In this document: piece after piece, positions 44,917-54,230 of the stretch | Position numbering within the stretch: position 1 is the first letter of the stretch | Layout of the letters: every line of letters starts with the position of its first letter | Source: Paenibacillus sp. FSL K6-0276 | GTDB taxonomy: Bacteria; Bacillota; Bacilli; Paenibacillales; Paenibacillaceae | Assembly: GCF_037977235.1 (NCBI RefSeq) | Contig: NZ_CP150276.1 | Coordinates: 992,001-1,056,000 of the forward strand | DNA length: 64,000 nucleotides | Direction: 5' to 3' | Notes under the pieces: model-generated | Database searches by the model: none | What the model was told of the DNA's origin: nothing | Seen by the model: only the letters and a program-made list of their open reading frames with translations | Translations under genes and position numbers: made by a program

Positions 44917-45811
44917 GATTCGGGGAGTCAGCAAGTTATTTCAAGGGGAGAAGGCGGTTGACGGTATTTCGTTAACGGTACATAAAGGAACGATTTATGG
45001 ACTGCTCGGGTCTAATGGCGCAGGTAAAACTACGTTACTGAAGACATTGGCCGGCATTTACTCTCCGGATATGGGGACCGTGAAGGTGGATGGTGAACGA
45101 GTATTCGAACACCCGCAGACAAAGCAGAGGGTTATATTTATGCCGGATTCACCTTACTTTTTCCCTCAATCGTCGATTACGCAGATGGCATCTTTCTATC
45201 GTTCGATTTATCCGTGCTGGAATCAGAAGCGCTTTGAGAATTTGGGTTCTGTATTTCAATTGGACAGAAACCGTAAGCTCAGTCGTTTCTCAAAAGGGAT
45301 GCAGCGCCAAGCATCATTCTGGCTAAGCTTGAGCTGTATGCCAGACGTGCTTATTATGGATGAACCCATTGACGGGCTAGATCCGGTGATGCGGCGTCAA
45401 ATCAAAAACATACTGTTTCAAGAAGTAGCTGAACGAGAACTGACAGTAATAATTTCCTCGCATAATCTTCGAGAAATTGAGGACTTGTGCGATCATGTCG
45501 GGATTATGCATGCTGGGAAAATGTTGATAGAGAAGGATTTGGATGATCTTAAGGCAGATACCCATAAGATTCAAGTAGCCTTTCGAGATGAACGGCACGA
45601 GACAGCAATATCGGCCAAGCTGCAAATTTTACATCAAGAGCGCCGGGGTAGCGTGAACCTGTACATAGTAAAAGGGGATCGTGAGCGAATTACAGCAGCT
45701 TTTCACGTGTATGAGCCGTACGTATTCGATTTACTTCCATTGACGCTAGAGGAAATCTTTATTTATGAAATGGGGGATGCCGGATATGACGCGCAGCCGA
45801 TACTTCTTTAA
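44909..45811 (+). CDS. ABC transporter ATP-binding protein (YtrB-like)
   Basis: A 300-residue ATPase. Walker A is GLLGSNGAGKTTLLK, the signature is the somewhat unusual FSKGMQRQAS, Walker B is VLIMDEPIDGLDP and the switch His is in IISSHNLREIE. A C-terminal extension of about 80 residues is typical of exporter ATPases linked to YtrA regulators. The start overlaps the regulator gene and the end overlaps the permease gene by 26 bases. Confidence 0.92.
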   Translation: MIEIRGVSKLFQGEKAVDGISLTVHKGTIYGLLGSNGAGKTTLLKTLAGIYSPDMGTVKVDGERVFEHPQTKQRVIFMPDSPYFFPQSSITQMASFYRSIYPCWNQKRFENLGSVFQLDRNRKLSRFSKGMQRQASFWLSLSCMPDVLIMDEPIDGLDPVMRRQIKNILFQEVAERELTVIISSHNLREIEDLCDHVGIMHAGKMLIEKDLDDLKADTHKIQVAFRDERHETAISAKLQILHQERRGSVNLYIVKGDRERITAAFHVYEPYVFDLLPLTLEEIFIYEMGDAGYDAQPILL

Positions 45812-47804
45812 TAGCAGCATCATTCGTCAGAACTTCCGCCAGCATGGCTGGATCGGAATTATATATGCGCTCGGTCTTTTATTTGCGCTTCCGCTGCAGA
45901 TGTTCATGAGTAATAATCCTAATGCTGAGCCGCAGGAGATTGATAATTTATTCCGTATTGTCGGTGAGATGCAAATGGTATTCATCGTGAGCATCCCTGT
46001 TGTTGCTGGACTATTTATATTCTATTACCTGCAATCCAAATCGCCATCAGATATGTGGCATAGCCTGCCTCTTCGCCGCGAACATCTGCTGACTTCGCAT
46101 TTAGTTAGTGGATTGCTTCTACTTCTGATACCCGTATGGCTGACTGCAGCAGTTGTGGCGATGGTTAGGCAGTGGGGCGGGAATCTATATATTTTTCAAG
46201 GAAATGATATTTGGAGCTGGTGTATTACGGTAAGCATACTTACGCTGTTCCTGTTCTGTCTAAGTGTTTTTGTTGGAATATGCTCAGGGCAATCTGTTTT
46301 ACAGGGAATTATAATTTATGCGCTGCTCCTTCTACCAGCAGTAGGAATCTTGCTAATGAATAGTCATTTATCGATGTATTTATATGGTTATCCTGAGTTG
46401 TCCGCGTTCCATAACAATCTGGAAAATTGGTCACCGTTTATTCGTATGATGAATATTTCAGGTAATCCTTTTAGCTCAGTAGAATTGTGGATTTATGGGG
46501 GCTTGTCCGCTTTATTTATTGGATTATCCTATCTGTTATACCGTAAACGGCATTCGGAAAAAGCGGGTCAGACAATTGCGTTCGCGTATTTTAATCCTCT
46601 TTTTAAAGCGGGAATCATGGTTTGCTTTATGCTTATTGCTGGTAACTATTTTGCGCAAATGAAGCAGCAGCAGATAGGATGGGTCATTAGCGGATATGCA
46701 ATTGGAGCGGTTGTCGGCTATATTGCAGCAGAAATGATCATTCGTAAAACATGGCAGATTATGACTCATAAAGTGCCCGTTGAATTTGCGATTTATACTG
46801 CATTGTTAGGTCTTCTCTTATATATCCCAGCATCTGGATTGACTGGATATGAAAATAAAGTGCCTTCTGAAGACAAAATCAGCGGTGTGTTTGCGGGAAG
46901 CAGCTATTGGATGTATAACAGGAATGGCGATTCGTATAGCGGCAATTTTTTAACGGATGCGGACCTTTTTTCTAATGATAAACAGTATATCGAGGCTGTC
47001 CGCAAGCTTCATCTAGCCGTTACAGCGACTCGTCCGGAGAATAAATCATCCAAACCTTATTATGACTATAGCCAATACCAATCGTTTACTGTAGCGTATA
47101 GCTTGGATAATGGCCGAGAATTGCTTAGAAAATATCTCGTGCCACTAAAAGGGTTCGAGCCAGAACTAAAAGCCGTAATGGAGTCTGAAGGATTCAAGCG
47201 TGCGCAGTATGCCGTTTCTCAATTGGAGAAGGATATAGATCTCATACGAATTAACAATTCTGTAGGGAATCTGAATAAGCAAGTAGTAATCTCAGATCCA
47301 GCAGAAATAACGGAATTCAAGGCGATTTTGACAAAAGAAATCTTGAATATGTCCTATGAAGATCAAACGGATGATAAGGCGGCAGTGGCGAATATAGCAC
47401 CTATTGTTAATATTGATGGTATTGGGAGTAGCTCCTTCTTCAATTATTCATGGTCCGCTTCCTATCACGAGCTGGAGAAATGGATGGAGGAAAAAGGCTA
47501 TGCTGACAAGGTTCGTAGTAACGCTGAGGATGTGGAGTCCGCAAAGCTTGTGAAGGTTGATCATAACCGTTCGCCTGAAAATGTATATGATCCTGAGTTA
47601 CTATTGGAACTTGCGGACAAAGAGAACCAAGTCATTGTTACAGAGGACAAGGCATTGCTAGCGGATATTTTGAAACAGCAACGATACTATTCGTATAAGA
47701 ACAGCAACTACCTGGTTAAGGTGCAATATAAGGGCGGCTATACGGATTTCACGATGTTAAAAGCATCGGATTTGACGCCTGGGTTGAAGGCGTTGCTGAG
47801 ATAG
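45786..47804 (+). CDS. ABC exporter permease with large external domain
   Basis: A 672-residue permease. Residues about 15-380 contain some nine membrane helices (for example IGIIYALGLLFALPLQMFM and AIGAVVGYIAAEMII). The last 290 residues form an extracytoplasmic domain rich in Asp, Lys and Tyr (GNFLTDADLFSNDKQYIE). It pairs with the preceding ATPase. The ATG at 45786 follows a GGGGGAT site; the upstream codons to 45765 are unlikely. The exported or sensed substrate is unknown; antibiotic or envelope stress is plausible. Confidence 0.85.
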   Translation: MTRSRYFFNSSIIRQNFRQHGWIGIIYALGLLFALPLQMFMSNNPNAEPQEIDNLFRIVGEMQMVFIVSIPVVAGLFIFYYLQSKSPSDMWHSLPLRREHLLTSHLVSGLLLLLIPVWLTAAVVAMVRQWGGNLYIFQGNDIWSWCITVSILTLFLFCLSVFVGICSGQSVLQGIIIYALLLLPAVGILLMNSHLSMYLYGYPELSAFHNNLENWSPFIRMMNISGNPFSSVELWIYGGLSALFIGLSYLLYRKRHSEKAGQTIAFAYFNPLFKAGIMVCFMLIAGNYFAQMKQQQIGWVISGYAIGAVVGYIAAEMIIRKTWQIMTHKVPVEFAIYTALLGLLLYIPASGLTGYENKVPSEDKISGVFAGSSYWMYNRNGDSYSGNFLTDADLFSNDKQYIEAVRKLHLAVTATRPENKSSKPYYDYSQYQSFTVAYSLDNGRELLRKYLVPLKGFEPELKAVMESEGFKRAQYAVSQLEKDIDLIRINNSVGNLNKQVVISDPAEITEFKAILTKEILNMSYEDQTDDKAAVANIAPIVNIDGIGSSSFFNYSWSASYHELEKWMEEKGYADKVRSNAEDVESAKLVKVDHNRSPENVYDPELLLELADKENQVIVTEDKALLADILKQQRYYSYKNSNYLVKVQYKGGYTDFTMLKASDLTPGLKALLR

Positions 47805-47839
47805 GCTAAGTTAGAAGATTACAGATAATAGGCTATTGG

Positions 47840-47869
47840 TTGACAAAAACTGGATAGTTAGTTTATGCT
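47840..47869 (+). promoter_or_regulatory. Promoter candidate of the RNA-repair operon
   Basis: TTGACA at 47840-47845 and TTATGC/TATGCT 17-18 bases later, about 70 bases upstream of the leader ORF. Confidence 0.55.
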
Positions 47870-47934
47870 TTTGGAGAGATGCTAAGTATTAAATAGAGCT
47901 GAGTAAATATAAATTGATCAGGGGGTAAGGACAG

Positions 47935-48057
47935 ATGAATGAGAATATGAATAATCAACTTTCGTTTTTGTATAATGTTTATCCATATGATCGTCCATCT
48001 ATCACCTTGGCTTACAGGTCAACCTCAGAACCAGTGTATTCATTTCCGGTTAAATAA
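47935..48057 (+). CDS. 40-residue leader ORF before the RNA-repair operon
   Basis: The ATG at 47935 follows GGGGGTAAGG at good spacing. The peptide starts MNENMNNQLSFLYNVYPYDR and ends EPVYSFPVK. It contains five Tyr and five Pro codons but no long run of one residue. The TAA at 48055-48057 lies inside the left arm of a hairpin. It is too short for the usual gene callers. It may be a leader peptide for attenuation or a small independent protein; the family is unknown. Confidence 0.5.
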   Translation: MNENMNNQLSFLYNVYPYDRPSITLAYRSTSEPVYSFPVK

Positions 48058-48135
48058 TATTACATTATTAACCGGTAAATATATCTGTAATTAGGTGAAG
48101 CCCGGCCATGGACGATGGAGTCCATGGTCTTTTTT
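48046..48135 (+). terminator. Hairpin plus intrinsic terminator ahead of the RNA-repair genes
   Basis: Hairpin 1: CCGGTTAAATAAT (48046-48058) with ATTATTAACCGG (48064-48075), one bulged A. Terminator: GGCCATGGAC (48104-48113), GATGGA, GTCCATGGTC (48120-48129), then TTTTTT. Only about 22 bases separate the T-run from the ribosome binding site of the next gene, so no promoter fits between them. Confidence 0.85.
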
Positions 48136-48167
48136 GCATATTCAAAAGGTTAAAGGGGAGGAATTAT

Positions 48168-48971
48168 ATGACAGCAGTCCATCAATCCATCATTCAGCAG
48201 CTTCGAGCTATTGAATCTGAAGAACAGGTCCGCATTTTGTATGCGTGTGAATCAGGCAGTCGGGCTTGGGGATTTCCATCCAAGGATAGTGATTATGATG
48301 TTAGATTCCTATACATACGGCGCCCTGAGGCGTACTTATCCATTTTTGAGCACAGGGATGTAATAGAGCGACCGATTAGTGACATGCTCGATATAAACGG
48401 TTGGGACTTGAAGAAGGGCCTTAATTTATTTCGAAAATCGAACCCACCTCTGCTGGAATGGCTAGAGTCGTCTATCCGCTATGAAGAAAAGTACTCTATA
48501 GCCGAAAGTATCCGTGCGCTCTCACCACAAAGCTTTTCGCCTAAATCATGCATTTACCACTATTTGAACATGGCGCGAGGAAATTACCGTGATTATCTGC
48601 AAGGCAGCGAGGTCAAGATTAAGAAGTACTTTTATGTATTAAGACCACTCCTTGCGTGCGCCTGGATTGAAAAATATAACGAAGTGCCACCCCTCGATTT
48701 TAACGTGCTTGTACAAGATTTGATTCTGGAAGGTTCAGAATTACAGGAGGCCGTGCAGAATCTGTTATCTCGAAAAATTTCCGGTGATGAATTAAATCTG
48801 GGGCCGCGCTTGGATGTTATCAATATGTACATGGAGGATCGAATTGCTCATTACGAGAAGGTTGCTTCTGCTTTTGAACAGAGTGTTGGTGTTATGGATG
48901 AAGCGTTAGATGGCTTGTTCCGCTCAGCATTAATAGAGGTCTGGGGAGAAACAGGGAAGTGGAGCTGGTAA
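48168..48971 (+). CDS. Nucleotidyltransferase (YcgL/COG3541-like)
   Basis: A 267-residue protein with the polymerase-beta-type nucleotidyltransferase motif: YACESGSRAWGFPSKDSDYD, that is G-S followed by D-x-D, near residues 27-46. The rest is helical. The ATG at 48168 follows GGGGAGG; the frame to 48108 runs into the terminator and is rejected. It is the first gene of an operon with Hen1, Pnkp and KptA, so it probably adds nucleotides to, or otherwise modifies, RNA ends. That role is an inference from context. Confidence 0.85.
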   Translation: MTAVHQSIIQQLRAIESEEQVRILYACESGSRAWGFPSKDSDYDVRFLYIRRPEAYLSIFEHRDVIERPISDMLDINGWDLKKGLNLFRKSNPPLLEWLESSIRYEEKYSIAESIRALSPQSFSPKSCIYHYLNMARGNYRDYLQGSEVKIKKYFYVLRPLLACAWIEKYNEVPPLDFNVLVQDLILEGSELQEAVQNLLSRKISGDELNLGPRLDVINMYMEDRIAHYEKVASAFEQSVGVMDEALDGLFRSALIEVWGETGKWSW

Positions 48972-49009
48972 GTATGTAGTTCAATAATGGTTAAGGAGAG
49001 ATGAAGTTT

Positions 49010-50392
49010 ATGCATTTAATCATCAAGGCGACGGGGGCAGGGGCGGGAATGTTGTCTCATCTGCTGGCCAAAAATCCGCATAATTTATATGACAGGAGCG
49101 ACAAAGAAGCCAGAGTACGCATAGTGTTCACTGCCGCTTCAGACGAAGAGACGGAGGCCGTTATCTATGTCACACCAGATCCAATTGCTCTAGTCAAAGG
49201 AAATGCTGCTCATAATGACATCACACAATATATTAACGATCGGGAGTTTGTTACGAGCAGCCGCTTCTGCTCCTATATCCGTCCTGCGCTAGGCACAGCA
49301 CTTAACGGAAAGCCTAAGGAAGTATTTTTGCCTTGGGTGGATCACAAATTTCAATTGGAGTTGTCCTTTGGGCCAGTAGCATCGAACTTACCTGATCATA
49401 CGATTGAGGAGCTGTTTCATGCGCTTGGTTACGAGCTTGAGCTTGAAAGAGGAGATGCGGTGTATTCTTTTGATTTAAAAAGTCGCAGCTCTGTTCGATA
49501 CATTAAGATTCGCGGGGAGCAAACTCTACAAACGGCCCTCCGTCAATTGTTCGTTCTGATTCCGGCGCTGGATGATGATAAGCATTATTTTATTAGTGAT
49601 GATGAGATCGAAAAAATAAAGCGGTACGGTGAAGGCTGGTTGGATAGTCATCCGTTACGTGGGTTAATTCTCAAGCGGTCACTACGATTTGCTAATCTTA
49701 TTAAGCAATTTGATGGTGAGGAATCGACCCTTTCTTCTGAAAAAGTGGCTGTTACTTCTGCTGAGGTCTCAGCTGAGCCTAAAATTAGATTAAATGATCT
49801 GCGTTATGCAGCGATTGCGGAAACGGTAGAAGGGTTGGCCTTCAGGAGTAGTATTGTTGATTTTGGTTCCGGTGAAGGAAAACTTTCGGCAAGACTCGGA
49901 AGTGTGCCGGGCGTTAAGCAGATCTGGGCGGTTGAGCCTTCCGCAAACTCACAGCTACGGGCAATACAGCGTTTCTCGAAGCTTGAAGACAGGACGGGAG
50001 TTACAGTTCCAACACCAGTTACAGGTTCTTTGTTCTACTTCGATGAATCGCTGCGCAACAAGGATATTATGATTCTGTGTGAGGTTATTGAGCATATCGA
50101 CGAATATAGGTTGGCTCGAGTGATGGAGACCATTTTGACGGAATATTGTCCTAAGGTATTGATCTTGACTACACCGAACAAGGATTATAACGAGGTGTAT
50201 GAGATGGATGCGGAAGAAATGCGGCATGGTGATCACCGTTTTGAATGGGGACGAGAGGAGTTCTCCGCTTGGTGTAAACGCTGGACGAGTTCCTTTGATT
50301 ATTCGGTTGATTTTAAAGGGATTGGCGAAGCTTCGGACACTTTCGGATACCCGACACAGATGGCTATATTTAGTAGGGAGGGGACATTGTAA
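49010..50392 (+). CDS. hen1: 3'-terminal RNA ribose 2'-O-methyltransferase Hen1
   Basis: A 460-residue bacterial Hen1. The N-terminal half (about 1-245) is the Hen1 N-domain that activates the Pnkp ligase. The C-terminal half is the methyltransferase, with SAM loop VDFGSGEGKLS (about 284-290) and the Mn2+ ligands E358, E361, H362 (CEVIEHIDE) and H409 (DHRFEW). It methylates the 2'-OH of the 3' end before ligation, protecting the repaired RNA from renewed ribotoxin cleavage. The ATG at 49010 is better spaced from AAGGAGAG than that at 49001. The stop overlaps the Pnkp start (TAATG). Confidence 0.93.
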   Translation: MHLIIKATGAGAGMLSHLLAKNPHNLYDRSDKEARVRIVFTAASDEETEAVIYVTPDPIALVKGNAAHNDITQYINDREFVTSSRFCSYIRPALGTALNGKPKEVFLPWVDHKFQLELSFGPVASNLPDHTIEELFHALGYELELERGDAVYSFDLKSRSSVRYIKIRGEQTLQTALRQLFVLIPALDDDKHYFISDDEIEKIKRYGEGWLDSHPLRGLILKRSLRFANLIKQFDGEESTLSSEKVAVTSAEVSAEPKIRLNDLRYAAIAETVEGLAFRSSIVDFGSGEGKLSARLGSVPGVKQIWAVEPSANSQLRAIQRFSKLEDRTGVTVPTPVTGSLFYFDESLRNKDIMILCEVIEHIDEYRLARVMETILTEYCPKVLILTTPNKDYNEVYEMDAEEMRHGDHRFEWGREEFSAWCKRWTSSFDYSVDFKGIGEASDTFGYPTQMAIFSREGTL

Positions 50393-53013
50393 TGACTATG
50401 GAAGAGCAAAGGGAAAGGCAGAGAACTATTTCTTTTCCGCATGCAGGAATTATTGTACTAGTTGGTCCCTCTAATAGTGGCAAGACCACTTTACTGCGGA
50501 GATTAGTGGATGAAGGAACGCTGTTGCAGACTGAAATCGTCTCATCAGATGATTACCGTACGATGCTTGGTGACACTGATTTTATGGATTGGAAGAATCG
50601 TCCCCGCGAGGAAGCGGATATTATTTTTAATGATTATCAGTTGCTCTCGAGTTTAGCCTTTGAAGCAATGAACTCAACGATTGCCATGCGCTGCCGACTA
50701 GGAAAGCTGACGGTGGTGGATGCTACACATTTGCAAGAGGACTTCCGTAAGCAATATTTAGATTTAGCAGACAAGCATAATGTTCCATGTATGGCCTGGG
50801 TGCTCGATGTTCCAGAGGAAACGCTGCTAGAGCGGGATATTCAGCGTGAGCATCCACGCGGTCGCCAGCGGGTCAAGCAACAATACGGACAGTTCAAGCG
50901 TTCGCTGCGCAGCATTAAGGACGAGGGCTTCACTTCGACTTATTTTTTAAAAAATACAGAGGCAGTTCTTTTTGAGCGTAAGCAGAACCCACTTTGGGTT
51001 GAAATCGGCGCAGGGCTTGATATTGTCGGCGACATTCATGGTTGTTACGAAGAGATGATCGAGCTGCTGGAAAGATTGGATTATAAGATAGACAAGCAAG
51101 GGCTGTACAAACACCCCGATGGTAGGCAGTTAATTTCTGTGGGTGATGTAATGAGTCGGGGGCCGGAATCGCTGAAGACGATGAGGTTTTGGAAAAAGCA
51201 TGTGGATGCTGGAATCGCCCGCATGATCGACAGCAACCATGGCTGGAAAATCGCCCGTTACCTAGATGGCCGCAAAGTCACATTGAGTCATGGAGACGAG
51301 AATATCGCCGCTGAGCTGGAGGCATTTGCGCTAGAAGCAGGGGATGAGGAAGTAAAAAGGCTTAGAGAAGAACTCAAACAGTTTCTGTTGTCCGCACCTA
51401 GCCACTTGTTGTTTGGCCGTAATGGCGTGCGGCGGGTCGTAGTTACCCATGCAGGAATTCGCGATGAATATATCGGTAAACAGTCAAAGCGGATTCAGGA
51501 CTTCTGCCGATACGGGGACACTGATGGTATGGACGGCAAGGGTGCTCCTGTAAGGAAAGAATGGTATGTCGAACACGAATCTGGAGAGATCATCGTCTGG
51601 GGGCATGATCCTAGACCTTTCCCTACAGTGGTTAAAAACACAGTGAACATCGACCAAGGCGCTGTCTTTGGCGGATCGTTAACTGCGTACCGTTATCCTG
51701 AACAACAATTTGTTAGTGTTAAAGCAAAGCGTGATTATGCAGGTGACCCAGATAGTCCGTTGATTCGCTGGGAGCGGGGGAGATTCTCGCCGCCTAACCT
51801 GCGTAAATTCGTAGAGGGCTATTCAGTTCAGACGGACCTTTATGGAGAGGTAACTGTACGTGGAGAATTCGTTAAAGCAGCGATAGATACGGTCTCTCAC
51901 TTCACGGTTCCACTAGAGGAACTGGTGTATATCCCACCGACCATGAGTCCGCCGCCTTCAGTGTCTATGGATGAGAACTATTTGGAGCATCCGCGTGAAG
52001 CTTTTGCTTATTTCCGGGCACAAGGTGTTAAGACAATGATTGCGGAGAAAAAACATATGGGCAGCCGGGCCATCCTGTTATTATTCCGGGATGAAGAGGC
52101 GGCGCTATCGTATGTGGGTAGACCGACGCTAGGCACGATTTATACACGTACAGGTCGAGCCTTTTTTGACAGGGATACTGAATTTGAAGTGTTACGTAGG
52201 CTGAATGAGGATCTCGTACGGGCGAATTATTTTGCGAAAAACAACACGGATTTGCTGCTCCTAGATGCGGAGATCGTACCGTGGAACTTGAAAGCGCGTG
52301 AGCTGATTTCCTCTCAATATGCCCATGTGGCTGAAGCTGCTTTGCTGGATCGGGAGCATCTTTTGGAGAAGCTGCGTGAGGCCGAACGGTCAGGGCGAGA
52401 TGTTGCCTCATGGATACTGGAAATGGAGGGAAAGCTCCAGAATGCTCATCTTTTTAAGGATGCTTTCCAAAAGTATTGCTGGGATGTAAGTGGATTAAAC
52501 GGGATCAAGATTGCACCATTCCATACCCTTGCGCATAGCAGCCAAACTTTTTTTGAACACAGTCATCTTTGGCATATGGAGCATAATCGTGAACTAGCTG
52601 AGTTGTCACCTTTATTTATGGAGACTGAATACCGCACGGTTTGTAACGAAGCTGACGAGGAACAGGTGATCCGTTGGTGGGAAAAGATGACGGAGGACGG
52701 GCATGAAGGGATTGTCATCAAGCCGGAAACTTTTATAACACGTAATGGAGATAAAATGGTTCAGCCTGCACTTAAGGTGAGAGGGCGTAAATATCTGCAT
52801 ATTATCTATGGGATAGATTATTTACAGCCGGACAATCTTGTACGCCTCAAGCAGCGCAAAACAAGCAAAAAAGAGCGTCATGCCTTGATGGAATGTGCGC
52901 TTAGCCGGGAATCGGTGGAACGTTTTATTCGAAAAGAGCCGATAGAACGTGTACATGAATGTGTGCTTGCTGCGATGTCTTTGGAGTCTGATCCGGTAGA
53001 TCCACGATTGTAG
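50392..53013 (+). CDS. pnkp: Polynucleotide kinase-phosphatase-ligase Pnkp
   Basis: An 873-residue three-domain RNA end-healing enzyme. Kinase: P-loop GPSNSGKT (25-32). Binuclear phosphatase: D214-x-H216 (GDIHGCYEE), D252-x3-R256 (VGDVMSRGPE), N282-H283, H353 and H405. Ligase/adenylyltransferase: nucleotidyl Lys in EKKHMGSR (K554) and a late lysine-rich motif GIVIKPE. The pattern matches the Clostridium thermocellum enzyme. It heals 5'-OH and 2',3'-cyclic phosphate ends and, with Hen1, seals cleaved tRNA. Translation is coupled to hen1. Confidence 0.95.
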   Translation: MTMEEQRERQRTISFPHAGIIVLVGPSNSGKTTLLRRLVDEGTLLQTEIVSSDDYRTMLGDTDFMDWKNRPREEADIIFNDYQLLSSLAFEAMNSTIAMRCRLGKLTVVDATHLQEDFRKQYLDLADKHNVPCMAWVLDVPEETLLERDIQREHPRGRQRVKQQYGQFKRSLRSIKDEGFTSTYFLKNTEAVLFERKQNPLWVEIGAGLDIVGDIHGCYEEMIELLERLDYKIDKQGLYKHPDGRQLISVGDVMSRGPESLKTMRFWKKHVDAGIARMIDSNHGWKIARYLDGRKVTLSHGDENIAAELEAFALEAGDEEVKRLREELKQFLLSAPSHLLFGRNGVRRVVVTHAGIRDEYIGKQSKRIQDFCRYGDTDGMDGKGAPVRKEWYVEHESGEIIVWGHDPRPFPTVVKNTVNIDQGAVFGGSLTAYRYPEQQFVSVKAKRDYAGDPDSPLIRWERGRFSPPNLRKFVEGYSVQTDLYGEVTVRGEFVKAAIDTVSHFTVPLEELVYIPPTMSPPPSVSMDENYLEHPREAFAYFRAQGVKTMIAEKKHMGSRAILLLFRDEEAALSYVGRPTLGTIYTRTGRAFFDRDTEFEVLRRLNEDLVRANYFAKNNTDLLLLDAEIVPWNLKARELISSQYAHVAEAALLDREHLLEKLREAERSGRDVASWILEMEGKLQNAHLFKDAFQKYCWDVSGLNGIKIAPFHTLAHSSQTFFEHSHLWHMEHNRELAELSPLFMETEYRTVCNEADEEQVIRWWEKMTEDGHEGIVIKPETFITRNGDKMVQPALKVRGRKYLHIIYGIDYLQPDNLVRLKQRKTSKKERHALMECALSRESVERFIRKEPIERVHECVLAAMSLESDPVDPRL

Positions 53014-53051
53014 AATAGTACAAATTAATAATGAATTGAGGTGAAAATATA

Positions 53052-53609
53052 ATGTTGAGCAATGCTGTAGAAGTGTCGTTAAGTAAATTTATGACTAAAT
53101 TGCTTCGGCATACTCCGGAGCAATACGGTCTTATTTTGGACCCGGAGGATGGTTCCTGTACATTGGACGATTTGTTGTCTGTGCTGCTTGTGAAGACTCC
53201 TAGATGGTCTGAGGTGACTGTGGGAGATATTCAGCAAGTGGTTGCAGATTGCGAGAAGCAGCGATTTGAAATCGAAGGTGATCGAATTAAAGCACGTTAC
53301 GGGCATAGTCATACGAAAATTACTTACGAGCCGGGGACTCCGCCATTGATTCTATATCACGGAACCCATTCTGGTGCGCTTCATGTCATTATGGAGGAAG
53401 GACTCCGACCAATGGGACGGCAGTATGTTCATTTGTCCGAAGGGACACATTTTGCCAGTCTGGCCGGAAGCCGCAGGGGAAATTTGACCCTGCTGACCGT
53501 TGATACGATTAGAGCAGGTCAAATGGGTGTAACCTTTTATTATGCGGGTAATGAGGTATGGCTGGCGACCCCTGTTCCGCCTTCCTGTCTTAATCTGTAC
53601 ACCCCGTAA
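53052..53609 (+). CDS. kptA: RNA 2'-phosphotransferase KptA/Tpt1
   Basis: A 185-residue Tpt1-family enzyme that transfers an internal 2'-phosphate from RNA to NAD, releasing ADP-ribose cyclic phosphate. The core residues are visible: LSKFMTKLLRHTPEQYGL (Arg-His), RARYGHSH, LYHGTHSGAL and the late Arg of GSRRGNLTLL. It starts 38 bases after pnkp. In bacteria Tpt1 has no known splicing role; its location here suggests clean-up of 2'-phosphates left at repair junctions or by tRNA damage. That link is inference. Confidence 0.9.
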   Translation: MLSNAVEVSLSKFMTKLLRHTPEQYGLILDPEDGSCTLDDLLSVLLVKTPRWSEVTVGDIQQVVADCEKQRFEIEGDRIKARYGHSHTKITYEPGTPPLILYHGTHSGALHVIMEEGLRPMGRQYVHLSEGTHFASLAGSRRGNLTLLTVDTIRAGQMGVTFYYAGNEVWLATPVPPSCLNLYTP

Positions 53610-53648
53610 GTTGAATTAGATTGTCGTTTGGTTAGGAGGCATAATAAT

Positions 53649-54161
53649 ATGGACGGAATCCCAGATCACCTAGATCACGGATTACAGATTGTTTTTATTG
53701 GTTTTAACCCCAGTATTCGTTCTGGCGAGTTAGGGCATCACTACGCGAATCCGCGAAATAATTTCTGGAGAATCTTGCACAATTCAGGACTTACTCCTAG
53801 GTTGTACGATGCGTCTGAGGACGGGGAACTGCTTAAACTGGGTTATGGTTTTACGAATATTGTTGCCAGGCCTACACGCGGAATCGACGATATTACTCGT
53901 GAGGAATATAATGAGGGCCGCGAATTGCTTCGTTCCAAGTTGGAACTATATCGCCCTCAGGTGGCTTGCTTCGTTGGAAAAGGGGTATATACGGAGTTTA
54001 GTCGTAGAACGAAAGCTAACTGGGGATTTCAAGGGGATGTACCTCCGAAGGTAGACGGTGTGCGTGAATTCGTCGCCCCTTCTTCCAGTGGATTGGTTAG
54101 AATGCCAATGGAGGAGATCGTCGGGATTTACCGTAGATTGGCTGAGTTTATACAAACCTAA
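53649..54161 (+). CDS. mug: G:T/U mismatch-specific DNA glycosylase (Mug/TDG family)
   Basis: A 170-residue uracil-DNA-glycosylase superfamily protein. The active-site loop is IVFIGFNPSIRSGELGHHYA, followed by NPRNNFWRILHNSG; FVGKGVYTEF and SSSGLVRMPMEE are the later blocks. It removes uracil or thymine opposite G. The ATG at 53649 follows TAGGAGG. It lies 39 bases after kptA with no terminator between, so it may be the last gene of the repair operon, tying DNA and RNA repair to one transcript. Confidence 0.88.
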   Translation: MDGIPDHLDHGLQIVFIGFNPSIRSGELGHHYANPRNNFWRILHNSGLTPRLYDASEDGELLKLGYGFTNIVARPTRGIDDITREEYNEGRELLRSKLELYRPQVACFVGKGVYTEFSRRTKANWGFQGDVPPKVDGVREFVAPSSSGLVRMPMEEIVGIYRRLAEFIQT

Positions 54162-54168
54162 TAAAACA

Positions 54169-54211
54169 TAAAACGAGCAAGATTCCAATTTGGAATCTTG
54201 CTCGTTTTATT
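54169..54211. terminator. Bidirectional terminator after the glycosylase gene
   Basis: ATAAAACGAGCAAGATTCCA pairs perfectly with its complement around an AT-rich centre. It serves the repair operon and the convergent tagO-like gene. Confidence 0.93.
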
Positions 54212-54230
54212 TCTTCAGAGGTTTTATAAG

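Noticed and set aside
48108..48167. Upstream extension of the nucleotidyltransferase gene
   Set aside because: The frame begins inside the terminator hairpin; the ATG at 48168 has a GGGGAGG site and fits the motif position.
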